DNA of 64,000 nucleotides, taken from positions 26,243,465-26,307,464 of the forward strand of contig CM057464.1 of assembly GCA_030035585.1 (NCBI GenBank), read 5' to 3'. Source of the DNA: Dugong dugon (Eukaryota; Chordata; Mammalia; Sirenia; Dugongidae). The position numbers were made by a program, and so were the translations under genes. Positions 22,772 to 32,742 of this stretch are shown piece by piece (within the stretch, counting starts at the first letter, position 1; the number at the start of each line of letters is the position of its first letter). The notes below the pieces were generated by a model that saw nothing but the letters and a program-made list of their open reading frames with translations, was not told the DNA's origin and searched no databases.

Positions 22772-24664
22772 TCAGTAATTCTTTTTTTCATTTACTGATT
22801 GTGGATTTGATTGTTCTGTCCCACTTTTTTCTTTTATCTGGTTATGTCTGAGCAGGTGGGTTGGGGATGTTTTGTTGCTTGCTCACCTGTGGGCATGATA
22901 CTTCTCTCTATCTTATCCTCGTGGGCAGAGCTGGTCACTCAGCTATGGTGCAGCAGGGTGGGTCCATCAGGGCTGGAGGGGCATGGATGTGTCATTTGTG
23001 GCATGAACTGGGGCCAATGGGGCATGCCTGGGGAACAGTGCATGGCGAGGTCCAGGGGACCATGTCGGTGCTGCTTGGGGGCATGATGCTCAGCACACAG
23101 TGCAGTTAGGCAGGAGGGAAAAGAGAGGATGTGATGTGCGGAGCTAAGTGTATTGTTAAATGAATAAAGAGAAAGAAAAGCAAAAAAAGAAAAGAAAAAA
23201 TGAAGTAAAAAAGTAAATAAAATGGCAGTGCAGTAGGAGTCATCAGGTAGGGGCAGGGCAGACCTGGTGAGGCCATGTGCTGGTGGCTCTCTAGCTGAGT
23301 GGTGTTGCTTGGCCTGTTGAGAAGGGATGTGGGTGGTACATGGGTCTAGGCAGGCAGGAGAAAGGAAAGAAAATAGAGAGAAGAAACCAACAAGCCAACC
23401 ATCAAAAATAAATACATAAAAAACTAAAAAATAAAAACAACAATAAAGGAAAAATATATATAGTGGTGGGGGATCCAGCCATTGGAGGTGAGGTGGAAAA
23501 GGGGTGGCTATGAGCTGATATCTCTCTCACCAGGTGGCATGGTACAGCCCATCAGGAAGGGGCAGAGGCAGTGCAGGGCCTAGGTGTAGGGAGAAGGAAA
23601 AGGGAGAAGGGTATAGATAAAGAAATATGAAAAGTGTGGCTCTACGGGAGCCAACCTGTGGGTGTGGTGCAGACCCAGGGAGACCATGTGCCAGAGGATC
23701 TCCAGCCGAGCAGTACAGCACAGCCCACCAAGAAGGGGGAGATCAGCACAAGGGGCTAGGTGGGTGGGAGAATGGAAAGGAAGGAAGGGAGAGAGCAGAA
23801 ACAGTAATAACAACAACAAAAGAAAAAAAGCAAAAAATAAAATGGCTCTGAAGGAGCCAGTCGGTGATGATGGCAAAGACCCAGGGAGACACATGCAGTG
23901 ACTTTCCAGCTGAGTGATGCAGCACGACCCCTTGAGAAGAGGTGGAGGGGATGCACAGGGATGGGTGGGTGGGAAAAAGGAAAGGAAGGAAAGGGGAGAG
24001 AGAGAACGAATGGAAAAAATGAAAATAAACAAAAAACAAAGCAAACAAACCAAAAAATCATAGCCCGTCAGGAAGAGGAGGGAATGGTATCTGGGGCTAG
24101 CTAGGTGGGAGAAAGGAAAAGAAGGAAGTGAGAGACACAGAAGCAACAAAGAGCCAAAAAAGCAATGTCAAAAAACAAACAAACAAAAAATAGCACTGAA
24201 GGGGCTGGCCGGTGGGGGCAGCATGGACCTGTGTGGCAGCAAGCTGGTGTCTGTCTCTCCGGCTGAGTGACCATGGTCCATTGGAAAGCGGCGGAGACCT
24301 TGTACAGAGAAGGGTGGAGGGTGGGAAAGCATGTAGCCCTGGTTACTGGGTGCTCTGTCTCCTGTTGGGAGCTGTGATGTTGCCTTCCCGTACTTCCTAT
24401 CTGCGTTCTTCATGGCTGTAGTCCAAGATGGTGAATCCATGCCACATCAGCTGGTAGGGGACCTCCACTCCATAACTCTCCTCGCTCTCTGTTCGCTGTC
24501 AGTTTCTTATTCCATTTGGTGCTTGATAGAGTTTTTATTCTTTCATTGGATGCTTAAGTTTCCAGGATTGACATTTGTATCTGTTTTACTTAGTTTTTCA
24601 GGTCTTTGCTGCAGAGGGACAGCATGGTATTCCTGTCTATAGCTCCATGTTGTCTTCACCTCCT
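22772..24664 (-). repeat. L1-D 5' UTR with tandem monomers and polypurine tracts
   Basis: On the plus strand the region is a series of units, each with a GC-rich half (containing 'agacccagggaga'-like, 'ctgagtg', 'cag.agcac' and 'aagagg.gga' blocks) followed by an A/G-only half (ggaaaggaagga and aaa-rich runs). Units start at about 23222, 23472, 23637, 23844 and 24192, spacings of roughly 165-350 because some are partial; the clearest pair is 207 apart. No poly(A) or coding sequence lies between them, and long frames on the minus strand here (up to 189 codons) are leucine/serine/phenylalanine-rich artefacts of the purine bias. Confidence 0.65.
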
Positions 24665-25640
24665 GTCTAATGTTTTTCTCATGGTTAGACTGGAGTTCTG
24701 GATTTTTGGGAGGAAGACCACAGCAGGGAAATGTCCCTCTCATCATATCATATTAGGGGTACATGTTTTCAACACGACTTATCACTGATAATGTCAACTT
24801 TGATCACCTGGCTGAGGTAGTGTTTACTAGGTTTCTACATTATAAAGATACTGCCCCCTCTCCATACTCAACTCTTTGGTAGCATGTCATCAAGCAAAGT
24901 CTGTACTCAAGAGGGGCAAGTAGAGGGGAGGATTAAGCTAAACCTTGTGGAGGGCAAATTATCTACATATATTATTAGTCTATTCATTCATTCATCTATT
25001 CATTCAGCTATTTATATCAGTATAAAACCCAAAAATCAAACCAGTTGCCATCAAGTCGATTCCGACTCATAGCGACCCTACAGGACAAAGTACAACTGCC
25101 CTGTAGGATTTCCAAGGAGTGGCTGGTGGAATTGAACTGCCAACCTTTCGGTTAGCAACCAAACACTTAACCACTGTGCCACCAGAGGCTCATGGATGTT
25201 TTACACTTTGGGTTATAATCCAACACTATGTTATTTATTTTCTTGCTCAGGTTATTCCAGTTTTAGCCATGGGGGCTCTTTGAGGTTGACTCCTGTGTCC
25301 CTTGGCATGTCCCAATCTTTTTTTTTTTTTTTGAGCACTTCCTGACTTGGTGACACTGCAAGATATTCCAGGTTCATCTTGTATTTTCCCTGCCCTAGCC
25401 TGGAATCAGCCATTTCTCCTAGGAGCTCAAGATAGATATTAGAGAGTAGTATTTGAAACCAAGATCTGGGCACTGGGGTATACTCATTGCTGCTGGGGTC
25501 ACACTGCTTCTAGGCCTCTCAGTGGACAGGGCAGGGGCATATATGCATGTATACTAACTCATGCATCTACACATATCTATAATTATTTCTGTATCTATCT
25601 GTATCTATATTAAGCTAAAGATGCATTCATACTGATGTCT
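24665..25640. mobile_element. Ancient L1-type untranslated region
   Basis: Text such as 'cttatcactgataatgtcaa' plus 'cacctggctgaggtagtgtt', 'cctggaatcagccatttctc' and 'ggcactggggtatactcatt' matches a very widespread old mammalian L1 UTR block that I remember from L1M/HAL1-type elements. I am unsure of strand and subfamily. It is interrupted by an AfroSINE at 25024-25191. Confidence 0.55.
25024..25191 (-). mobile_element. AfroSINE, short subtype
   Basis: One of the better preserved copies: 'gccatcaagtcgattccgac', 'ccgtatagg'-type middle and the head 'cacttaaccactgtgccacc'. The old L1 text resumes after it. Confidence 0.9.
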
Positions 25641-25804
25641 CTGACTGTAATCCAGTACCATTGATCAGTTTCATCAATGTTTTACATTTAATTTCAGAGA
25701 GCCCTAAAACTTAACTCCATGGACCTCTCCTTTTAATCAAAACCTTCCAGCGCCTCCCCCATTGCCTACAGAATCAAATACCAATTCTCAACTTGAAAAT
25801 CTAA

Positions 25805-26725
25805 TTTTAAAAGTTTATTTTTTACAAGTTTTATTGACACAGGTATAATAGACATATAATACACTGCACGTAAGGAGTGTACAGTTTGGTAAATTTTGGC
25901 ATATGTTTCCACCTGTGACACCATCAAAATATATCAATTATTCCCCCAAAGGTTCCTCAGGGCCCTTTTTGTGATCCCTTCCTCCTGCCCTTCTCTGCCC
26001 ACCTTCCATCCTCAAGCAATCACTAAAGTTTAGTTTGCATTTTTGAGATTTTATATAAATGAAATGTAGTTTTACACTCGTCTATTTACTTTCACTCAGA
26101 ATAGTTATTTTGAGATTCATCCATGTTGTAGTGTGTTATCAGTAATTAATTCCTTTTATTGCTTTTTATTGTATCTATTGAATAAAATTTATTCAATTGT
26201 ATAGATATACTACAATTTGTTCATTCCCTTGTTGATGGACATTTGGGTTATATCTAGTTTATGGCTATTACACATAAAGCTGCTACGAATATTGTGTACA
26301 AGTCTTTGTATGGACATATGCTTTTCATGAATCTTGGGTAAATAACTAGGAGTTGAATGGCTGTATCATATAGCAGGTGAATGTTTGACTATGTTTAACT
26401 TACATTCATACTAGCAGTGTATGAGAGTTCCATATCCTCACCAACACTTGGTTTGATAAGTCTGTATAATTGTAGACATTCTAGCAGGTGTAAGGTAGTA
26501 TCTCACTCCCTAATGATTAGTGATGTTGAACATCTTTTCTTGTGCTTATTTGCCATCTGTGTATCTTCTTTGTTGAAATAGACATTTAAATAATGTACAA
26601 ATAGCTCATTTTAATGGGGTTATGTTTTCTTATTATTGGATTTTAATAGTTCTTTATCTATTCTGGACACGAGTCCTTTATCAGATAAGTGATTTACAAA
26701 TATCTTTTCCCAGATGGGTGAATGT
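25805..26725 (-). mobile_element. Old L1M LINE, 3' part
   Basis: Minus-strand L1M from its 3' terminus ('tttattgacacaggtataat') through the ORF2 C-terminal region ('gttgatggacatttgggtta', 'cctttatcagataagtgatt'). No open frame remains. Confidence 0.75.
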
Positions 26726-26787
26726 CACAATAGGAAATCTGAGAAAGTGGCATTCAGATGTCTAGCTCAGCAGATAAATTATTGGCC

Positions 26788-26849
<62 letters not shown>

Positions 26850-27239
26850 GGGGGTCTCACAGCAGAGTATAACGGGGCTCCATTCTTCAGTCATGAAGGA
26901 ACTGAGGATACCAAACATGTTTTCCAGGCAGTGACTCAAAGATGTACCAAGTAAAGATCTGGCCACTGAAATGAGGGCAGAGAGTGTCTTGGTCACTGAA
27001 AGCCCATTTACTAAGCTGGAGCAGAAAAAGTGGAACAAAGAGGAAGATAGACTTGGTGGCAAATCTATATACTTTAATGACCTAGAAATCCCTAGACACC
27101 TCCTCTGCTAAGGACAGGTTTGGTCCCAAATATGAGACACAGCTGCATTCTCAGGTGGGCTTCAGTTAGATAGCCCCATGGTGAGTGGAAATCTGTCTGA
27201 ACCAGGAGAATGTCAAGTTTTTACAGTTAGGTCACATTC
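26726..27239. other. Unrecognised sequence containing a microsatellite
   Basis: Apart from the (GT)n run at 26790-26848 I recognise nothing. The 102-codon minus frame across it is His/Thr repeat encoded by the microsatellite. Confidence 0.4.
26790..26848. repeat. (GT)n microsatellite, about 29 units
   Basis: Uninterrupted alternating GT from 26790 to about 26848. Long pure dinucleotide runs of this kind are usually length-polymorphic and can adopt Z-DNA. Confidence 0.97.
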
Positions 27240-27435
27240 GAAAACCCATTGTTGAGTTGATTCGGACTCATAGCCACCCTATAGGACAGAGTAGAACTGC
27301 CCCATAGGGTTTTCAGGGCTGTAATCTCTATGGAAGCAGATTGCCATGTCTTTCTCCCATGGAGCAGCTGGTGGGTTCAAACTGCCAACTTTTTGGTTAG
27401 CAGCCGATTGCCTAACCACTGTGTCACTAGGGCTC
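27240..27435 (-). mobile_element. AfroSINE, long subtype
   Basis: Contains the extra 'ctctatggaagcagattgcc' segment of the long form and ends with the head 'gcctaaccactgtgtcacta'. First of four AfroSINEs within 1.4 kb. Confidence 0.87.
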
Positions 27436-27448
27436 TTTTTACGTCACG

Positions 27449-27598
27449 TTATCCATTGCCATCAAGTTGATTCTGACTCATAGTAATCCTATAGGACAGG
27501 GTAGAACTGCCCCACAGAGTTTCCAAGGAGCATCTGGTGATTCAAACTGCTGACCTTTTGGTGAACAGCCGAGCTCTTAACCACTGTGCCACCAAGGT
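27449..27598 (-). mobile_element. AfroSINE, short subtype
   Basis: Separated from the previous copy by about a dozen bases, same orientation, but the short form (directly from 'gagtttccaaggagcatctg' to the head 'gctcttaaccactgtgccac'). Different subtype shows separate insertion rather than tandem duplication. Confidence 0.88.
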
Positions 27599-27599
27599 C

Positions 27600-28205
27600 A
27601 CATTAAAACTAGTTAAATAGATGGATTTGTCAATATATAGTTTGGGACAACTGGAGAGTCATCTGGGAAGATAAATAAATATGGATTTCTACCTCACACT
27701 TTGCACCATCATATACTTCTAGTGAAATTTATTTGTTGTTGGTTGCCATCAAGTTGATTCAGACTCATGGCAACACCATGCACGCAGAGTAGAACTGCTC
27801 CATAGGATTTTCAAGGCTGTGATCTTTCAGAAGCAGATTGCCAGGGCTGTCTTCCAGGGCATCTCTGGCTGCATTTGAACCACCAGCCTTTTGGCTAATA
27901 ATTAAGCACATAACCATTTGTATCACCCAACGACCCTTGAATTTATTTAATAGCACATAGAATAAAAAAAAATAAACCGCAAAAGAACTAAAAGAAGCTA
28001 AGGGAAAAGAAAAAGCTTTTTCACAACAATCTTTGAGTGAAGAATCCCTGGCTAACTATGATAACAAAAAACAGAAAATACTGAGAATTCAGATACATGA
28101 AAATCAAACATTTCTGCATGGTAAAAGCCACCATAAGAGAAGTCAAAGGACAAATTTCACACTAGTAAATTAGTATTTGCAGATCCTGTTGAAACAAAGG
28201 ACTTA
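27600..28205 (+). mobile_element. Old L1M LINE, ORF2 3' fragment
   Basis: Plus-strand text equals the diverged L1 sequence coding for the region after RT ('tttgggacaactggagagtc', 'atttctacctcacactttgc', then 'catttctgcatggtaaaagc' and 'aagtcaaaggacaaattt'). Interrupted by the AfroSINE at 27733-27936. Confidence 0.65.
27733..27936 (-). mobile_element. AfroSINE, long subtype, diverged
   Basis: Has 'ggttgccatcaagttgattc', the 'gatctttcagaagcagattg' long segment, and a decayed head 'aagcacataaccatttgtat'. Older looking than its neighbours. Confidence 0.82.
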
Positions 28206-28363
28206 TTCCCCATATTCTGCCATTTTAAGATAAAATTAAATCTATATATAATTTATAATCTATATATTATATAATTATATCTTACATATTTTATATATAA
28301 TTTTAATTTTATCTTTGTAGTACAATTTTATGTATATATGTATACATATATAGTAATTTTAAA
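28206..28363. repeat. AT-rich low-complexity sequence
   Basis: Almost pure A/T with repeated 'tatatataatttta' words and short TA runs. Confidence 0.85.
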
Positions 28364-28571
28364 AGAGTCTTGGTGGCACAATGGTTAAAGCACTTAGCTG
28401 CTAACTGAAAGGTTGGTGGTTCGAATTCATCAGCTGCTCCATAGGAGAAAGATGTGGCAATCTTCTTCCAGAAAGATTACAGCCTTAGAAACCCTATGGG
28501 GCAGTTCTACTCTGTTCTATAGGGTGACTATGAGTCAGAATTGACTTGACAGCAATGGGTTTGGGTTTTTT
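28364..28571 (+). mobile_element. AfroSINE, long subtype
   Basis: Well preserved: head 'tcttggtggcacaatggtta', B box 'ggttcgaattc', long segment 'gagaaagatgtggcaatctt', and the end 'gacagcaatgggtttgggtt'. Confidence 0.92.
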
Positions 28572-28587
28572 GTTTTATTATAATTTT

Positions 28588-28607
28588 ATCTTAAAATATT
28601 TTAAGAT
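28588..28607. repeat. Perfect 20-bp palindrome
   Basis: atcttaaaatattttaagat reads the same on both strands. Related 15-mers lie inverted at 28229-28243 and 28628-28642, flanking the AT-rich block and the AfroSINE. Confidence 0.9.
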
Positions 28608-28680
28608 AATATAAAATAAGTTTGAAAGATAATTTTATCTTAAAATAGCAGAAAAATGAAGAAATGGTATTGTGGTGAAA

Positions 28681-29368
28681 TGAGTTCCTTTGTGTGGTCT
28701 TTTGCTCTTGGATTTTGCAAAAACAACTAGGGATTTCTAAGTTCTTGGCTACCCTTAAGGGTTTGTTACTTTTTTTCCATCTGGTTAGGGCACCCCCTTG
28801 TAATTAACAAGGTAACTGACAAGAAATCTCAGCCAATAATTAATAAGGAGCCTGCAGACTGGCTATAATGTGGAGGCTCAGAGAGGGCTTTCTGGTTGAG
28901 GAGCTGGGAGGGATGGCACATACTTCGGGACACAGAAGCCTTGCACTGAAAACCCTCCCAGAATCAGTTGAGAGCTGTCTCCAGCAAAGCTGTGCCAGTT
29001 AAGAGTTGAATGGGCCAAGAGCAGAGTAGAGTAAAGCTGACAACTGCAACTGATGAAAAGCTGAGTAGCTAAAGGACAGAGGTGAGAGGAATACTTTTTG
29101 TTTTATACTGTTTTGTACCTTTTGAAATTTGAATTAAGTGAATCTATTATTTTTTAAAATTGAACAGAAATTGATCAAAGTTAAATTGCTGAAATAGAGG
29201 AATACCTTCTGTGCAGTAAAGGATAAACACAGCATATCTGGGTTGTCCAAACTGCACATTCCAAATAAAGTTTTGACTTTTGCCTAGCTCCTAGAAGATA
29301 AACTCTAAACCTATGGAATATCATGCCTAATAAGACTATCTTTGCTTACCTCAGGCCTTGGCCACACC
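28681..29368. other. Unrecognised sequence, possibly the start of the LTR that follows
   Basis: No family recognised with confidence. It may belong to the retroviral LTR whose 3' part is clear from about 29370, but I could not place an LTR start. Confidence 0.35.
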
Positions 29369-29790
29369 AGATAGTTTATGTTAACAGTGTTGTTTATTGT
29401 GGGCTTTAGGCCACATGGTAAGAGCTTAACTTCTGGATGGGCTGGAGACTGAGTAACTAAGGTGAGCCATGCAGGCAGTCAGCCATGCCTGTATAACCAA
29501 CTCCCAATGAAACCTTGGACACCAAGGCTCAGGTGAACTTGTGTTGGCACACATCATTTCTGGGAAAATTAAGCACTGTTCATAAGACCCTACTGGAAGA
29601 AGACAACTAGAATCTTGTGCCTAATCTCTCCTGGACTCTACCCAGTGTGCCTGTTTCTGTTCCTAATTTTCATCTGCATCCTTTTCCTGTAATAAACTGT
29701 AAACTTGAACATAACAGCTTTACTGAGTTCTGTGAATCCTTCTAATGAATCCATGAACCTAAGGGGGGTCTTGGGACCTCCCACAACACC
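29369..29790 (+). mobile_element. ERVL-type LTR, 3' part
   Basis: Blocks 'aaaccttggacaccaaggct', 'aaattaagcactgtt', 'cctgtaataaactgtaaact' and the terminal 'ggggtcttgggacctcccac' with a final ACA are typical of an old mammalian ERVL-class LTR. The poly(A) signal AATAAA is at 29691-29696. No internal viral sequence follows. Confidence 0.7.
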
Positions 29791-30425
29791 TTTAATTCTT
29801 TATTTTTCAACTGTTGTGTCTTAATACTAAAATTCAGGGGTGTAATTTAAATCCATAGTTTATGTGTTTCTGATCCAGTTACAATGCATTGTTCTATATG
29901 TGAACTCCCACCAGAACTCTTGTTTTTTACCTTCCTCTCTCTCTCACACACATATTAAATAAAACATGCCAAAAAAATTAGTTGGCAGCTGTTTCCAAAG
30001 GAACCTTGATTAGTGACTCACTGACAATCAGGAGAATGGTATCAAATAGCATTTAATCTATAGTTGGCACACAGACATATAGTGATCATTTATTGTCTCC
30101 TATCTGTAGAAAACAGAATACTTAGAATACATTAGATGACAGAGTAATGAATTTTCTGATAGGCTGAAATTATAGCCTTAAACCAACAAGATGAAGCAGA
30201 AGAGGTATATAAGGAAAGTTCTGCATTTAAATTAAAAAAAATAAACAAGATATGACTAGAAAAGAACTCAATTAACGGCACTGATGGAAATAGGAACTAG
30301 AGGATTTTAGATGACAAAAACTCTGAGCGAATCAATAATCTAATAAAACAACAGCAAAAAAAATGAACATAAACCAAAGTGGAACTAATAGAAGTGTATT
30401 GCTCACATAAAGAGAAGAAATGCAG
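29791..30425. other. Unrecognised sequence, 635 bp
   Basis: A/T-rich, no family recognised. Directly precedes the intact 5' end of an L1. Confidence 0.4.
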
Positions 30426-32742
30426 CAACTTCCGGGCAACATGGCGCTATAGACAGAAGCACCGTGCTGTCCCTCCAGAGCAAAGATCTGAAAAACTAAG
30501 TCAGAGTCACACATCAATCCTGAAACCTAAGCATCAAATTAAGAGATAAAGAACTCAGCCAAGCACCAAATGGAATAAGAAACAGACAGAGAACAGAGAG
30601 CGAGGAGAGATACATGCGGAGGTCCCCTATCAGCTACCACAGCATGGATCCACCATCTTGGACTCCTATCAGAGATCAGCAAATGGGGTTTCAGAGAGCA
30701 GCTTCACGGAGCTTCCAGCAGGAGACACAATAACTGGTAACCAACGATATATACTTTCCCACCTCCCACCCTTCTTCACCCCCACTTGGCCTCCTCTGCT
30801 TCCTGTGGCCACAGTCTCTTGGCTGGGAAACACTGGCTTCACCCTGGTGTTGCTTGGATTCCACCCGCCCGCACTGGACGGCTCCCCGAGTGCCATTTGT
30901 TGGCTGCCGGTGTTGTTTTTTTCTGCTTCATTAGATTTGTTCCTTACCTCTCACCATCTCCCCCTCCTTTCTCTCAAATACCTTGCTCCGTGTGCCATCT
31001 TTGCTTCTCCCTGGAAGTCTGCAAAACACCACTCGACTGTGAAACTGCTTCCTGGCCCTTGCCACCACACTGGTGGGACCTCCGGGGCTTTTGTTTGTTT
31101 GTTCTTATTTGTTCTGCTTTGATTTTCTTTTCTCAGCTTTGGAGCGCTTTCTAGCTGGGCAGTACTGTGTGGCTTGGGAGCTACTCCCTTACTCTGTGCA
31201 GACGCACAGTGACATCCCTGGGGGTATTTCTTTTTTCTTGTTTTTTTGATTTTTTGAGGGTTTTTTGTTTCGTTGTTTTCTTCTCTCCCTTTTTCCCTTT
31301 TTGTCTTTCTTCATTTGCAGTTTCTCGATTTATTCATATTTTTCTTTTACCCTTTTTCTTTTTTTTATTTTTGTGTATCTCCATTTCTCAGTCTCTCATC
31401 TTTCCACAACAATAGCAACCTCCCTTAGCACTCTTTTTTGTTTGTGTGTGTGTCTTTGGCTCCTGTTCCTCTCTCCTCTGTCTCCTCTTTCCCATACCCA
31501 TCTTAGCTCCACACATCACCATCTACCCCCTCCTTCCTGCCTATCTGAACCGTGTGCTGTTCATTACACTCCCAAGCAGCACAGGCATGGCCTCCCAGAA
31601 CCTGTGCCACACTGATTCCCAGTCCGCCCTGTCAGCCCTAGTACAGGCCACAAACAACCAATCCCAGTAACTCCCCTTCAGCTGGACCTGCCCTGCGGTA
31701 CCATACCTGAGTGACTGACCCTGTCTATTGGAGAATGAGGTGAAAAGTATTGGGCTCACAGATGAGCAAACAACAAAAAGCTCATAGCTCACCTGCTCAG
31801 ACATAAGCAAATAAAACAAAAAAGCAGGACAAAATAAACAAATCTACAATCAATAAACAAGGAAAATAACTACTGAATGCCCCAAAGACAACAGACAATA
31901 TCAAAACATATACAAAAACAGGACAGGATTGTTCCAGTAGCTGTCCAAATTAAAACACCAGATGACTTTCCAGAAGAAGAAAAGGTGCTAGAACTACCTG
32001 ATAGGAAATTCAAATCTCTAATATTCAGAATTATCCAAGAGTTAAAGCAAAAAGCAGACAAAAATGAGGAAAAAATAGACAAATTCATGGAAAAGGCAGA
32101 CAAATTCATGGAAAATACAGAGAAAAAAATGGAAGAATTCAAGAAAATAATACAGGAACAAAATGCTAAGATAAATTCACAATGAGAAATCTTACAAAAA
32201 CACAGTTAGAAATCCAAAAGATAAACAACAAGATTTCAGAAATGGACAGCGTCATAGAAGGGCTGAGCAGCAGGTTTGAAATGACGGGTTACCAGATCAG
32301 CGAAATTGAAGACAAACACGTGGATAAAACTCTGAGGGAAAATCAGAAAAAAGAGCAAAGAAAAATGAAGAAACCCTGAGAATTATGTGAGATACAATCA
32401 AAAGCAAAAATCTGTGAGTGATTGGAGTTCCAGAACGGGGAGAAAACAGAAAACACAGAGAGAATCATTAAATGATTGCTGACAGAAAACTTCCCCAATA
32501 TCATGAAAGATGAAAAGCTGACCATCCAAGAAGATCAATAAACCCCACATAGGATAGACCCCAAAAGAAAATCACCAAGGCATATCATAATCACACTTGC
32601 TAAAACCAAAGACAAAGAATCCTGAGAGCAGCTTGAGAAAAACAAAAAGTCACATACAGAGGAGAAATAATAACACTGAGCTTGGATTTTTTGGCAGAAA
32701 CCATGCAGGCAAGAAGACAATAGGATGGCACATAGAAAACCT
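30426..32742 (+). mobile_element. L1 LINE (L1-E): complete 5' end, 3'-truncated in ORF1
   Basis: 5' UTR 30426-31876 closely follows that of L1-C, then ORF1 from the ATG at 31877. The sequence stops inside the ORF1 C-terminal domain at 32742 and turns directly into a minus-strand L1. Missing a 3' end and poly(A) is the reverse of normal L1 truncation. Confidence 0.85.
31877..32742 (+). pseudogene. L1 ORF1, two frameshifts, C-terminus missing
   Basis: First frame 31877-32185 (102 codons: MPQRQQTISKHIQKQ start, coiled coil with an 'FMEKADKFMEN' repeat of a heptad-like block). It ends at a stop where L1-C continues. The frame resumes at 32182-32379 ('QLEIQKINNKISEMDSVIEGL') and breaks again. It lacks the same 'aaag' unit as L1-C at about 32615, giving TGA at 32622-32624. 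Confidence 0.82.

Larger units (their letters stand above)
17516..24664 (-). mobile_element. L1 LINE (L1-D), nearly full length, ORF2 internally deleted
   Basis: Minus strand from 24664: 5' UTR (24664-22772), ORF1 (start codon 22769-22771 down to about 21800), inter-ORF spacer to about 21346, then a direct jump near 21345 into the middle of the reverse transcriptase, on to the end of ORF2 (about 18840) and the 3' UTR. Endonuclease and the first part of RT are absent. It contains an LTR at 20313-20809 and carries a composite three-part 3' end at 17516-17893. It is inserted into old L1M sequence. Confidence 0.83.

Noticed and set aside
23580-24149. 189-codon minus-strand open frame
   Set aside because: It lies in the purine-biased L1 5' UTR. 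Leu/Ser/Phe/Pro-rich translation and overlapping long frames in other phases show that it is a composition artefact.
26754-27062. Minus frame with a His-Thr repeat
   Set aside because: Encoded by the (GT)n microsatellite.
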